Shown: positions 26,818 to 37,249 of the stretch, one piece after another
Numbering within the stretch: the stretch's first letter is position 1
Layout of the letters: each line of letters opens with the position of its first letter
Source: Gulosibacter chungangensis
Lineage (GTDB): Bacteria; Actinomycetota; Actinomycetes; Actinomycetales; Microbacteriaceae
Length of the DNA: 64,000 nucleotides
NCBI RefSeq assembly: GCF_008831155.1
Contig: NZ_WBKB01000003.1
Location: 298,646-362,645, forward strand
Direction of reading: 5' to 3'
The notes under the pieces: model-generated
Databases searched by the model: none
What the model was told of the DNA's origin: nothing
Seen by the model: only the letters and a program-made list of their open reading frames with translations
Made by a program: the position numbers and the translations under genes

Positions 26818-27841
26818 TCACACTGCAGCCGAGGACCCAGCAGAACTCGAACACATTGAACGGTCCATCGTCATCGACGATGTGCCGATGGTGAATCTGC
26901 TGGGCCCGGGGGACCAAATTCTTCGCACGATAGAGCGCGAGCACCCGCGTGTGCGAGTGCTCGCGCGGGGGAACAGGCTCACGATCTCCGGGCATCGAGA
27001 CGATGTGTCTCGTGCCGAATCGCTCGTGCGGGAGATCGCCGAGATGGTGAAGACGGGTACGGTGGTCGACCCGCAGGCAGTCAGCCGTTCGAACCAGCTA
27101 CTCGAAACTCCCGGTGCACCGGCACCTTCTGAGGTCCTCGGCGAGTCAATCATCACCTCGCGGGGGCGGACCATTCGGCCGAAGACGCTCGGGCAAAAAC
27201 GATATGTGGATGCGATCGACGAGCACTCAATCACCTTCGGGATCGGCCCGGCCGGCACCGGCAAGACCTATCTTGCGATGGCGAAGGCTGTACAGGCCCT
27301 GCAACGCAAAGAGATCGCTCGGATCGTATTGACCCGCCCCGCTGTGGAAGCGGGAGAGAACCTCGGGTTCTTACCGGGAACGCTGACCGAGAAGATCGAT
27401 CCCTATTTGCGGCCACTGTTCGACGCGCTCGGTGAAATGCTTGAGCCCGACCTGGTGCTCAAGTTGATGTCGACGAATGTGGTTGAGGTGGCACCGCTGG
27501 CGTATATGCGCGGTCGCACACTCAACGATGCGTTTGTCGTGCTCGATGAAGCGCAGAACACCACGCCCGAACAAATGAAGATGTTCCTGACACGTTTGGG
27601 GTTCGGCTCCCGAATGGTGGTCACCGGGGATATCACCCAGATTGACCTTCCGAGTGGCGCTTCGGGGTTGAAGCAGGCATCGGTCGTTCTTGACGGCATC
27701 GAAGATATTCACTTCTCCACGCTCACCAGTGCGGACGTTGTCCGGCACACCCTCGTCAGCGAAATTGTCGACGCATACACAGCCCACGATGCGCGCACCC
27801 AGGCCGGGAATGAGCGGAAGAAAAGCGGAGGCCGATTTTGA
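26804..27841 (+). CDS. phoH: PhoH-like ATPase
   Basis: A 345-residue PhoH (PhoL/YbeZ-type) ATPase linked to ribosome maturation through its partner YbeY. An N-terminal KH-like region (LARGNRLTISGHRDDVSRAE, about 55-75) is followed by the P-loop FGIGPAGTGKTYLAMAKA at about 145-162, RPAVEAGENLGFLPG, and Walker B FVVLDEAQNTTPEQMKM; VTGDITQIDLPSG follows. The start is the TTG at 26804, with GAGGAAGG 5 nt upstream inside the HIT gene. The frame is open further back but without similarity. It overlaps ybeY by 4 nt, a conserved pair. Confidence 0.93.
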   Translation: MPQSDHTAAEDPAELEHIERSIVIDDVPMVNLLGPGDQILRTIEREHPRVRVLARGNRLTISGHRDDVSRAESLVREIAEMVKTGTVVDPQAVSRSNQLLETPGAPAPSEVLGESIITSRGRTIRPKTLGQKRYVDAIDEHSITFGIGPAGTGKTYLAMAKAVQALQRKEIARIVLTRPAVEAGENLGFLPGTLTEKIDPYLRPLFDALGEMLEPDLVLKLMSTNVVEVAPLAYMRGRTLNDAFVVLDEAQNTTPEQMKMFLTRLGFGSRMVVTGDITQIDLPSGASGLKQASVVLDGIEDIHFSTLTSADVVRHTLVSEIVDAYTAHDARTQAGNERKKSGGRF

Positions 27842-28311
27842 GTATTGAGATCAATAACGAGTCGAATATGGCAGTCGACGAGGCCAAGATGCTGCGCCTC
27901 GCGACCCACCATTTGGATCAGCTGCGCATCCACCCCGATGCCGACCTGAGCATCGTGTTCGTCGGCATCGGCCCAATGGAAGAACTCCACGTTCAGTGGA
28001 TGGATGAGCCGGGACCCACCGACGTATTGAGCTTCCCGATGGATGAGCTTCGTCCGGGCTCCATCGAACGCCAGACCCCGCCGGGCTTACTCGGCGACAT
28101 CGTGGTGTGCCCGCAGGTTGCCGAAACCCAGGCGCAAGCGGCGGGCCACAGCACCGTGGATGAGATTCTGCTGCTGGTCACCCACGGCATCCTGCACCTG
28201 CTCGGTTTTGATCACGCCGAACCGGAAGAACATAAAGAAATGTTTGACCTGCAGCGCGATCTCCTCCTGAGCTTCGCGACGGCAGAAAGAAAGGCCGGTT
28301 TCCGCAAGTGA
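27838..28311 (+). CDS. ybeY: Endoribonuclease / rRNA maturation factor YbeY
   Basis: A 157-residue YbeY, the metal-dependent RNase that finishes the 16S rRNA 3' end and monitors defective ribosomes. The zinc site H-x3-H-x5-H is HGILHLLGFDH at about residues 115-125. TDVLSFPMDE and LLGDIVVCPQ are the other conserved motifs. Translation starts at a TTG overlapping the phoH stop by 4 nt. The stop overlaps the next gene by 4 nt. With phoH upstream and era two genes down, this is the standard ribosome-maturation cluster. Confidence 0.95.
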   Translation: MSIEINNESNMAVDEAKMLRLATHHLDQLRIHPDADLSIVFVGIGPMEELHVQWMDEPGPTDVLSFPMDELRPGSIERQTPPGLLGDIVVCPQVAETQAQAAGHSTVDEILLLVTHGILHLLGFDHAEPEEHKEMFDLQRDLLLSFATAERKAGFRK

Positions 28312-29705
28312 CCTGGTTACTCGTGATCAGCATCCTGATTGTCCTGGTGCTGATCTCGACCTTGCTCTCGGCAGCGGAAGTTGCCCTTGAAACCCTGCCG
28401 CGTGCCGACATCGCGGATCTTGCGGAAAGCAAGCCGCGGAATCGATTCCTGCCGGGGATCGCGAACAACCCCGAGGGCCATGAGCACTCGGTGAAGTTCA
28501 CCCGTGCCGGGGCTGAAACCCTCGCCACGGCCCTACTCGCGGTCTGGTTGGGAGACCAGCTCGAAAGCCTCTGGTTAGCGTTCGTGATTACCGCGGTGAT
28601 CATGCTGATCGTGCACTTCTTGCTCAGTGGCTCGAGCGCGCGATCGATCGGCCGTGCCTACGCCCCGGTAACCGTTGCCGCTCTGGCCTGGTTGATCAGA
28701 GGTTCGCGGGTACTGACCGGACTCGTGGCTGATTTGTTGACCGCAATTGGCGACTCAGTGACCCCGAACAATACTTCGCGAAGCGGCTCGCTCTCGAGTG
28801 AAGAACAACTCCTTTCAATGGTGGACGAAGCCGCTGAAGACGATGTTCTCGAAGAGGAAGATCGGGAACTCATTCACTCAATATTTGATTTTTCGGATCG
28901 ACTGGTCCGCGAGGTGATGGTCGCCCGCACAGACATGCTCACGGTGGATGCATCCGCCACGATAGGCGATGCGCTCACCGAACTGTTGGCTGCGGGCATC
29001 TCCCGAGCACCGATTATCGGGCGAGACAGCGACGACGTTCGGGGGATCGTCTACCAGAAGGATCTTGCCCGCGAAATGATGCAGCGGACGGCTATCGACC
29101 GCGCGAACATCGCGAGCGTGGCCCGCCCCGCAACCTTCGTGCCGGAATCGCTTGCCGCAAGTGATCTCTTGCGAAGGATGCAACGTGAGTCCACTCACTT
29201 TGCGATCGTCATCGACGAATACGGTGGCGTTGCGGGCCTGGTGACCTTTGAGGATCTCATCGAAGAATTGGTGGGCGAAATTAGTGACGAACACGATCGT
29301 GACAGTGAAGAAATCGAGCTCCTCGCGGACGGCGGTATGCGGGTCTCTTCGAGAATGTCGACCGCTGATCTCGGCGAATTATTCGACATCGAGATGGATG
29401 ACGAGGACGTAGACTCAGTCGGTGGTCTGCTCTCCAAAGCACTAGGGAAGATTCCCGTGCTCGGTGATCGCGTTGTCGTGGATCAACTTGAACTCACCGC
29501 CGATCGTGTGGGGCGTCGCCACCGGGTGACCGAAGTGACCGTCCGTTTCATTGGCGGCGCTGCGAAGGATGCGCAGCTGTCGGAGCCACTGGCGGACTCT
29601 CTCACCGCGGTGCTGCATGATCGCAACGACGGCCAGGGGCGACCCACGGCCGTGCACAGCAACCGCAAGCGCAATCACGATACGACTGAGGAAGATGCAA
29701 GATGA
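28308..29705 (+). CDS. CorC/HlyC-type CNNM-DUF21 membrane transporter-like protein
   Basis: A 465-residue protein of the so-called hemolysin/CorC family, now mostly tied to magnesium or cobalt efflux. An N-terminal DUF21/CNNM transmembrane domain (about 1-145) begins with WLLVISILIVLVLISTLLSAAEVAL, given as WLLVISILIVLVLI and STLLSAAEVAL. A pair of CBS domains follows (about 195-330: VREVMVARTDMLTVDASATI, FAIVIDEYGGVAGLVTFED). The C-terminal CorC_HlyC domain is at about 345-430. The tail is polar and disordered. GTG start and stop both overlap neighbours by 4 nt. Lying between ybeY and era is the usual location. Confidence 0.9.
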   Translation: MTWLLVISILIVLVLISTLLSAAEVALETLPRADIADLAESKPRNRFLPGIANNPEGHEHSVKFTRAGAETLATALLAVWLGDQLESLWLAFVITAVIMLIVHFLLSGSSARSIGRAYAPVTVAALAWLIRGSRVLTGLVADLLTAIGDSVTPNNTSRSGSLSSEEQLLSMVDEAAEDDVLEEEDRELIHSIFDFSDRLVREVMVARTDMLTVDASATIGDALTELLAAGISRAPIIGRDSDDVRGIVYQKDLAREMMQRTAIDRANIASVARPATFVPESLAASDLLRRMQRESTHFAIVIDEYGGVAGLVTFEDLIEELVGEISDEHDRDSEEIELLADGGMRVSSRMSTADLGELFDIEMDDEDVDSVGGLLSKALGKIPVLGDRVVVDQLELTADRVGRRHRVTEVTVRFIGGAAKDAQLSEPLADSLTAVLHDRNDGQGRPTAVHSNRKRNHDTTEEDAR

Positions 29706-30640
29706 ACGAGGCAGAAACACAGCCCACAGGTGCGGAGCCCGCAGCGTATCGGGCCGGATTCGTGACCTTCGTTGGGCGACCCAATGTCGGGAAATCTACC
29801 CTCACAAACGCGCTCGTGGGGGAGAAGATCGTGATCACCTCGGATAAGCCACAGACCACGCGGCGCGCGATCCGCGGTATCGTGCATCGCCCCAACGGTC
29901 AAATCATCATTGTCGATACCCCGGGCATCCACCGGCCCCGGACGCTCCTCGGCCAACGACTTAATGACATTGTCGAGGAAGTGCTGACCGACGTGGACGT
30001 CGTTGGTTTCTGCATCCCGGCAGACGAACCCATTGGCCCCGGCGACCGAATGATTAATGAATGGCTTGACCGTGCGCCCCAAGCCAAGAAGGTCGCCCTC
30101 GTTACCAAATGTGAACTGGTCCCCAAGCCGGAAGTTGCCAAGCAGCTCATGGAGATCGAAATGCTGCGCGACTGGGACGTCATCATCCCGGTGTCTTCGA
30201 CTGAGCAGATCAACCTCGAGCCGCTGATCGAAGAACTCATTGGTCTCTTCCCGGAATCCCCGCAGCTGTACCCGGATGGCATGATCACCGAAGAAACCTA
30301 CTCGCAGCGCGTTGCCGAACTCATTCGCGAGTCAGCTCTGCACGGTGTGCACGATGAGCTGCCGCACTCGATCGCGGTCATGATCGAGGACATGTGGGAT
30401 GAAGAAGACGAGGGCGAGGAACCCGGTCGACGCCAGATCCATGCAAATATTTATGTCGAACGGGACAGCCAAAAGGGCATCATTATTGGCAAGAACGGTC
30501 AGCGGCTGAAGAACGTGCGCCAGTTTGCGAGCAGAGCAATCACCGCGATCAGCGATCGCCGGGTTAGTCTAACGCTGCACGTAAAGGTGGCAAAGGATTG
30601 GCAACGTGACGCAAAGCAGCTTGGTCGACTCGGTTTCTAA
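29702..30640 (+). CDS. era: GTPase Era
   Basis: A 312-residue Era, the GTPase that checks the 16S rRNA 3' end during 30S assembly. G1 is GRPNVGKST (about 25-33), G2 lies in TTRRAIRGI, and G3 is DTPGIHRP. The G4 position reads T135-K136-C137-E138 instead of N/T-K-x-D, so the guanine-specifying Asp is Glu. G5 is VSSTEQ. The C-terminal KH domain has ERDSQKGIIIGKNGQRLKNV, given as ERDSQKGIIIGKN and GQRLKNVRQFASRA. An insert of acidic residues (DMWDEEDEGEEPGR) precedes it. It starts 4 nt inside corC and overlaps the next gene by 35 nt. Confidence 0.94.
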   Translation: MNEAETQPTGAEPAAYRAGFVTFVGRPNVGKSTLTNALVGEKIVITSDKPQTTRRAIRGIVHRPNGQIIIVDTPGIHRPRTLLGQRLNDIVEEVLTDVDVVGFCIPADEPIGPGDRMINEWLDRAPQAKKVALVTKCELVPKPEVAKQLMEIEMLRDWDVIIPVSSTEQINLEPLIEELIGLFPESPQLYPDGMITEETYSQRVAELIRESALHGVHDELPHSIAVMIEDMWDEEDEGEEPGRRQIHANIYVERDSQKGIIIGKNGQRLKNVRQFASRAITAISDRRVSLTLHVKVAKDWQRDAKQLGRLGF

Positions 30641-32075
30641 CCCGTCGCTGCGCGGCCCCAAGTGGCTTCGGCGCCTGGAGGAAGCCCAACCGCGTCACGC
30701 GCGAATTACCGACCTGATTGTCGGACTAGTGGTCATGCTCACCATTGGTCTGCCACTTTCAGTCGATCAAGACTGGCAGGTATTTTTTGACTGGCGGCTC
30801 TTAGCGAGCTGGGTGCCCTACACGATCGCCATTGTTACCCGGCGTACCCACCCGTGGCCGTCATTTCTCCTGGTGACATTTGGGTTCAATATCAAGCTGC
30901 TCGTGGGTGCCCCGCCTTCCTTCGGCGACTTGGCGCTCCTCGTAGTCTTGTTTAGCTGCGCCGCAAACGGCAGTCGATTGCGTATCTGGCTTTCCGGTAT
31001 TGCCGCGGTGATGTTTCCGCTAATAGAGTCGATCTTCCTTTCGTTATTTCCGGTAAGTCTGCCGCTGTTGCGAGACTACGCGGGGAGCGGTTTCTATGGC
31101 TCCACGGCGTTCCTCGTTACCTCATTGATTTTTGCAGTGCCGCTGGTGCTGGTCACGCTCCTGGTCTGGCTGGCCGGGATGGTCCAGCGGGTGCAGATTC
31201 AAGCCCATGAACTAACCCACTCCGCAGAGCTCGCTGAAATTGAGTATCAGCGGACGCAAGAGCAGCTCATTGTTGAGCAAGAGCGAAATCAGATCGCGCG
31301 AGACATGCACGATGTGGTGGCGCACTCGCTGGCCGTTGTCGTGGCACAGGCTGACGGTGGCCGGTACCTAATGAAACGAGATCCCGTCAAAGCTGAGCCG
31401 GTTCTCGAGACAATTTCTGAGACCGCGCGCGAAGCCCTGGCGGATGTGCGCGGCCTGCTCGCGCAACTGCGTCACACGCAGGGTGAAGGACCCTCGAAGG
31501 GTATCGATGATATTCCTGCCGTCCTCGACAGAATTCGCGCCGCCGGGCTGCGTCTGGATTTGAAGGTAATTGGGGTACGGCAACCCATTGGCGCGATTGC
31601 CGAACTCGCGGTGTATCGCGTGGTTCAAGAAGCACTTACCAACGCGCTCAAATACGGTGACCGCAAGAGCGTGACCTATCTCGAAGCCCGATGGGAAGAC
31701 ACGCTGCGCATCATCGTGCGAAACCGGATCGCCGATGTGCCAAAGATTAAGGCTGGCGGTGGCCACGGGTTGATCGGAATGCGGGAACGTTTGCTTGCCG
31801 TGGGCGGTGATACCTCCGCGGGACTCGAGGGCTGCGAGTGGGTGGTGCGGGCAGAAGCGCCCTACATATCGCCTGCCACCACTCTGGAATGCGATCTGCC
31901 GAGCGACCCCGGGGCCTACGTCACTGGGGAGCATCCTCCGGTGCGCGAAGCCCTGCATCATTCGGTGTCGAGTCCGCCTATATCGCAATCAGAAGAGGCG
32001 CCTCAGATTCCTTTGCAGCACACCCAACCTATTGTTGATGACGTAACCGTGCCCCGCGCACCGAGCCAGAAATGA
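30606..32075 (+). CDS. NarL-type sensor histidine kinase
   Basis: A 489-residue membrane sensor of the HisKA_3 (NarX/DesK-like) group. Residues about 35-200 hold five or six transmembrane helices with no clear extracellular sensor domain. A coiled-coil segment (about 203-228) leads to the phosphoacceptor in QIARDMHDVVAHSLAVVVAQ, with His235. The ATPase domain has VVQEALTNALKYG (N box) and GHGLIGMRERLLAVGG (G box). The last 75 residues are an unusual Pro/Ser-rich tail. It begins with GTG inside the 3' end of era, 35 nt before its stop, which implies tight coupling. Its partner is the response regulator that starts 8 nt after it. Confidence 0.88.
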   Translation: MTQSSLVDSVSNPSLRGPKWLRRLEEAQPRHARITDLIVGLVVMLTIGLPLSVDQDWQVFFDWRLLASWVPYTIAIVTRRTHPWPSFLLVTFGFNIKLLVGAPPSFGDLALLVVLFSCAANGSRLRIWLSGIAAVMFPLIESIFLSLFPVSLPLLRDYAGSGFYGSTAFLVTSLIFAVPLVLVTLLVWLAGMVQRVQIQAHELTHSAELAEIEYQRTQEQLIVEQERNQIARDMHDVVAHSLAVVVAQADGGRYLMKRDPVKAEPVLETISETAREALADVRGLLAQLRHTQGEGPSKGIDDIPAVLDRIRAAGLRLDLKVIGVRQPIGAIAELAVYRVVQEALTNALKYGDRKSVTYLEARWEDTLRIIVRNRIADVPKIKAGGGHGLIGMRERLLAVGGDTSAGLEGCEWVVRAEAPYISPATTLECDLPSDPGAYVTGEHPPVREALHHSVSSPPISQSEEAPQIPLQHTQPIVDDVTVPRAPSQK

Positions 32076-32082
32076 GCATCCC

Positions 32083-32754
32083 GTGAACACCACCACCGAA
32101 ACCAGCGCCCCGATTCGAGTCGCTCTCGTTGATGACCAGCAGCTCTTCCGAGGCGGCATTCGGATGCTCGTAGAGAGCCAGCCCGATATGAAATTCGTCG
32201 CCGAGGCCTCGGATGGAGTCGAAGCGGTGCGTCTTGCGCAGGCAGCAAAACCCGATGTCATTTTGATGGATGTGCGGATGCCGGTGATGGACGGCCTGGA
32301 AGCAACTCAGCAAATTATCGCGCGCGGCCTTGACACCCGCATCCTCATTCTCACCACCTTCGACCTCGATAAGGCAGTCGCAAAAGCGGTGGCCGCAGGA
32401 GCCTCGGGCTTCGTACTCAAGGACGCCGATCCGGAGTTCTTGCTCGCCGCGATCCGCACCGTGCACTCGGGCTCCGAAGTATTTGCCGCGCAGGCTACTG
32501 CGGACTTGATTCGACGCTTTTCGCAGTCCCCAAACCGCCTCGGCGGGGAACCGGAAGAATTCAAGGCGCTCACCGAACGGGAACGTGAGATGTTCTTCCT
32601 TGCCGCGAAGGGTATGTCGAACGGTGAAATCGCAGCACAGGAGTTCCTCTCGGAAGCCACCGTGAAGACCCACATTTCCCGAATCCTTGCGAAACTTTCG
32701 CTGCGCGACCGCGTGCAATTGGTCGTCTTCGCATACGAGCACGGGCTGCTCTAG
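32083..32754 (+). CDS. NarL/LuxR-family response regulator
   Basis: A 223-residue DNA-binding response regulator and evident partner of the preceding kinase. The receiver domain has Asp17-Asp18 and the phosphoacceptor Asp63 in DVILMDVRMPVMDG, Thr in ILTTFD, and Lys in FVLKDAD. The LuxR-type HTH is LTEREREMFFLAAKGMSNGEIA, given as LTEREREMFFLAAKG and MSNGEIAAQEFLSEATVKTH, followed by ISRILAKLSLRDRVQ. Starts at GTG 32083. The signal sensed is unknown. A possible target is the downstream ATPase-like gene, which has its own promoter. Confidence 0.9.
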   Translation: MNTTTETSAPIRVALVDDQQLFRGGIRMLVESQPDMKFVAEASDGVEAVRLAQAAKPDVILMDVRMPVMDGLEATQQIIARGLDTRILILTTFDLDKAVAKAVAAGASGFVLKDADPEFLLAAIRTVHSGSEVFAAQATADLIRRFSQSPNRLGGEPEEFKALTEREREMFFLAAKGMSNGEIAAQEFLSEATVKTHISRILAKLSLRDRVQLVVFAYEHGLL

Positions 32755-32852
32755 CGCTCCGTACTCGAGGGTGACAACCACTCACGTTTGATCATCCTGA
32801 TGGATGATGCGGCTTCCCTATGCCTGCCGACGTAACCTAAAGTGCTTCTCTT

Positions 32853-32858
32853 TACTGT
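32853..32858 (+). promoter_or_regulatory. -10 element of a leaderless promoter
   Basis: TACTGT ends 6 nt before the ATG at 32865. The GAGG between them is only 1 nt from the ATG, too close to serve as a ribosome-binding site. Confidence 0.45.
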
Positions 32859-32864
32859 TGAGGC

Positions 32865-33599
32865 ATGTCCGCGCCGCTTCTATCACCACGCTCGCTGGGT
32901 GGTTCGGGGACGGATCTTCAGGTTTCTGGGCTGTACCGAAGCGGCATTGCGCCACTCATTGATGCGAGCTTCACGGCGGCGGCTGGGGAGCTCACGGTCT
33001 TGTATTCACAAGACACTTCGGGTCAGTCGCTGCTGCGTGCGGCAATCGGTATTGATCCGGTGGAGCGTGGCGACAGCGCACTGCAAGGTTGCCGTCTTTC
33101 GCGAACGGCGCAGGAAGCTAATTCGCTCACCCCACTGCAGGCGGGCATCCTGACCCCGAAGCCGTACTCGCTCGCTGGGCAAACGGTGGATAGCGCAATC
33201 GGGCAGTGGCTTGATCAGGCTCCGGAGCTGGACCGACAAGCGCGCATTCGACGCGTGGGGGAGTCACTTGGCTTTGGTGGTTTAGGAACTGCACCGGTGG
33301 CGAATCTGCCGCTAGCACTGCAACACCGAGTGGCAATCGGCCGTGCGCTCGCACCGGCACCGGCGATGATTGCGGCTGAGAATCCGTTCGCGCAGCTGCC
33401 CATTCGCGAGCGCAATATGCTCGAAGGACTCCTTCGAGTACTGGCAGCTGACTACGGCCTGCCAGTGGTGTACGCGGCCGCAGAAGCGAGTAGCGCCACC
33501 CGTGCCCATCACGTGGTGCAAGTGGTCGGCGGTCGCGTTGTGGCACAACTGCACGGTTGGTCTGAAATCCAGCGCGTCTTTAGCGAAAATCAGCAGTAG
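32865..33599 (+). CDS. Degenerate ABC-type ATPase-like protein
   Basis: A 244-residue protein with the length and layout of an ABC transporter ATPase but without its catalytic residues. The N-terminal strand and loop (GLYRSGIAPLIDASFTAAAG) match ABC proteins. The Walker A position reads YSQDTSGQSLLRA, so the essential Lys is Gln. The signature LSGGQ position reads LPLAL before QHRVAIGRALAPAPA. Walker B reads MIAAENPF, with Asp-Glu changed to Glu-Asn, and the H-loop His is absent (VVYAAAEAS). The frame is intact and codon use is normal, so this is not a recent pseudogene. No permease is adjacent. It may act as a structural or regulatory subunit. Confidence 0.7.
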   Translation: MSAPLLSPRSLGGSGTDLQVSGLYRSGIAPLIDASFTAAAGELTVLYSQDTSGQSLLRAAIGIDPVERGDSALQGCRLSRTAQEANSLTPLQAGILTPKPYSLAGQTVDSAIGQWLDQAPELDRQARIRRVGESLGFGGLGTAPVANLPLALQHRVAIGRALAPAPAMIAAENPFAQLPIRERNMLEGLLRVLAADYGLPVVYAAAEASSATRAHHVVQVVGGRVVAQLHGWSEIQRVFSENQQ

Positions 33600-33692
33600 G
33601 AAGCCGGTACCAGAACCTCAGCACTAGGAGCTTGGAGCACCGGCGGATTTGACGGCGGACATTGCATACAGGTCATTGCCAGGTTCTAACGG

Positions 33693-33701
33693 TGCTACTC
33701 T
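33693..33701 (+). promoter_or_regulatory. Extended -10 promoter for the leuA leader
   Basis: TGCTACTCT is an extended -10 ending 6 nt before the leader-peptide ATG at 33708, so the leader is probably translated without a 5' UTR. Confidence 0.5.
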
Positions 33702-33707
33702 TGACCC

Positions 33708-33755
33708 ATGCTCGTTTTCGGCACTCTCCTCCTTCTGTGCCGCGACGAGGCTTAG
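33708..33755 (+). CDS. leuA leader peptide (attenuation)
   Basis: A 15-codon open frame, MLVFGTLLLLCRDEA, with four consecutive leucine codons (33726-33737) and a fifth at position 2. It ends inside the left side of a strong hairpin. When charged leucine tRNA is scarce, a ribosome would stall at the Leu run and change the folding downstream. Leucine-rich leader peptides before leuA are an established attenuation device, including in actinobacteria. The promoter -10 lies 6 nt before the ATG, so translation begins at the mRNA 5' end. It is too short for ordinary gene finding, but position, codon content and hairpins agree. Confidence 0.8.
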   Translation: MLVFGTLLLLCRDEA

Positions 33756-33796
33756 CAACTAAGCCTTCCTCGTCGCGGAGTTCGGTGTTGGCTTAG
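33740..33796 (+). promoter_or_regulatory. Alternative hairpins of the leuA attenuator
   Basis: Hairpin A pairs 33740-33749 with 69-78 of the same block (33769-33778), with ggcttag (33749-33755) and ctaagcc (33759-33765) closing an inner stem. A second ggcttag at 33790-33796 can instead pair with ctaagcc, giving a mutually exclusive structure. No long T-tract follows hairpin A, so control may act on termination with a weak tail or on leuA translation. Confidence 0.65.
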
Positions 33797-33803
33797 CCAC
33801 TGA

Positions 33804-35570
<1,767 letters not shown>

Positions 35571-35588
35571 TTCCGCAAAGCAGGTTAC

Positions 35589-36371
35589 GTGGCAGCACAG
35601 CGGTCCTATGGCGACGAGGTCGTTGTGCTGCGCACGACACAACTCGGGGAGGCCGACCGGATCCTCACACTCTTCGGGCGCGAGCGCGGCAAGATCCGCG
35701 CCGTCGCCCGAGGCGTGCGCCGCACCACTTCGAAGATGGGTGGCCGACTCGAGCCTTTCGCCGTGGTGGATGCGCAGCTCTACTCAAAAAATCCCGAAGA
35801 TCGGTCTCGGCTCGAGACGGTCACGCAAGCGGTAACGGTCGAGAGTTTCACCGAGGCGATCATCGCCGACTTCGAGCGGTACGCCGCGGCCAGTGCGATG
35901 GCCGAATCTGTGGACGAGATCATCGACGCGGAACCCGCACCGCTGCAATACGCGCTGCTGATTCAAGGGCTGCGCTCGCTCGCAGGTGCCGAACGGGATC
36001 CGTTACTGGAGCTCGGCTCCTATCTGCTGCGTTCGCTTTCACTCGCGGGCTGGGAGCCGAGTTTCAATGAGTGTGCCCGGTGCGGTGAACCTGGGCCGCA
36101 TGCGCGAGTTTCCTTCGCCGCCGGGGGAGCGGTCTGTGCATCCTGTGGCCCCAGTAGCGGTGCCACCACGGCCGCGCATATCGACACCATGCGCCTGCTA
36201 TGGGCATTACTCGCGGGAAACTGGCGCGTCGCCCTGGCGAGCGATGCCGAAACCCGCGCCGATGCATCCAGAATCGTGAAGGCCTATACGAACTACCATC
36301 TCGACCGTCCGCTGCGGTCATTTGCCGCGGTGGATGAAGCCTGGCGAATGCGCGGCGCTGCGGGAACGTAA
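35589..36371 (+). CDS. recO: DNA repair protein RecO
   Basis: A 260-residue RecO, which binds single-stranded DNA and with RecR loads RecA at gaps. The N-terminal OB fold begins DEVVVLRTTQLGEADRILTL followed by GKIRAVARGVRR, and a helical domain follows. A zinc finger is visible in the second half: CARCGEPGPHARVSFAAGG and then CASCG. The start is a GTG at 35589, 18 nt after leuA, with CAGGTT upstream. The stop codon contributes to the -10 element of the next gene, so recO and uppS are separately promoted but packed together. Confidence 0.93.
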   Translation: MAAQRSYGDEVVVLRTTQLGEADRILTLFGRERGKIRAVARGVRRTTSKMGGRLEPFAVVDAQLYSKNPEDRSRLETVTQAVTVESFTEAIIADFERYAAASAMAESVDEIIDAEPAPLQYALLIQGLRSLAGAERDPLLELGSYLLRSLSLAGWEPSFNECARCGEPGPHARVSFAAGGAVCASCGPSSGATTAAHIDTMRLLWALLAGNWRVALASDAETRADASRIVKAYTNYHLDRPLRSFAAVDEAWRMRGAAGT

Positions 36372-36374
36372 TCT
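36369..36374 (+). promoter_or_regulatory. -10 element of leaderless uppS
   Basis: TAATCT overlaps the recO stop codon and ends 6 nt before the uppS ATG. Confidence 0.5.
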
Positions 36375-36380
36375 ATTCCT

Positions 36381-37187
36381 ATGCCTAACCCAAGCTCCTC
36401 CGTGTTCAAGCCCCTGGACTGGACTGGAATTACCCCGCCCGATTTTCCCGCCTCAGCCGTGCCCAAGCACGTGGCGATCGTGATGGATGGCAACGGCCGC
36501 TGGGCGAACCGCCGGGGTCTCCCTCGAACCGAAGGGCACCGTGCCGGTGAGGAAGCCCTGCTCGACGTGGTGGCCGGGGCCGTACAAGCCGGGGTTCAGC
36601 ACCTATCCGTCTATGCCTTTTCGACCGAGAATTGGAAGCGTTCGGTGGAAGAAGTCCGATTCTTGATGGGCTTTAATCGCGAGGTGCTGCATCGGCAGCG
36701 GGATCAACTCAACGAGTGGGATGTCCGCGTGCGCTGGTCTGGCGCCGAGCGGCGGCTCTGGAAAAGCGTCATCAAGGACCTCAAAGCGGCCGAGGAACTT
36801 ACCCGCAATAACACCACGATGACGCTCAATATGTGTGTGAACTACGGCGGGCGTGTTGAAATCGTCGAGGCAGTCCAGCAGATTGCGGCGGAGGTCGCCT
36901 CGGGCCGCATCAAACCCGACCGAATCCGCGAGCACACGATTGCAAAGTATCTCTACCAACCGGAGCTGCCGGACGTAGACCTGTTTATTCGTTCCTCAGG
37001 GGAGCAGCGCACCTCAAACTTCTTGCTCTGGGAATCGGCCTATGCGGAAATGGTGTTCCTCGACACGCTGTGGCCCGACTTCAGCCGGCAGGACCTCTGG
37101 CACGCGATTGGTCTCTATATCGACCGGGACCGACGCTTTGGTGGCGCCATCGACAAACCCTCGCCGATGTCGGAAACCGCTGACTAA
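36381..37187 (+). CDS. uppS: Isoprenyl (undecaprenyl/decaprenyl) diphosphate synthase
   Basis: A 268-residue cis-prenyltransferase that builds the polyprenyl diphosphate carrier for cell-wall synthesis. The diagnostic [13 protein letters not shown] holds the catalytic Asp, followed by [24 protein letters not shown], and at the C-terminus [19 protein letters not shown] with [16 protein letters not shown] 27-residue N-terminal extension before the fold is usual in actinobacteria. Chain length (C50 or C55) cannot be read from sequence. The gene lies right after recO, as in many actinobacteria. Confidence 0.95.
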   Translation: MPNPSSSVFKPLDWTGITPPDFPASAVPKHVAIVMDGNGRWANRRGLPRTEGHRAGEEALLDVVAGAVQAGVQHLSVYAFSTENWKRSVEEVRFLMGFNREVLHRQRDQLNEWDVRVRWSGAERRLWKSVIKDLKAAEELTRNNTTMTLNMCVNYGGRVEIVEAVQQIAAEVASGRIKPDRIREHTIAKYLYQPELPDVDLFIRSSGEQRTSNFLLWESAYAEMVFLDTLWPDFSRQDLWHAIGLYIDRDRRFGGAIDKPSPMSETAD

Positions 37188-37249
37188 TCTCGTAACACTG
37201 CGACCGGTTGGTGCGACACTATTGCATCCATTCTGCTTTACTGGACGCC

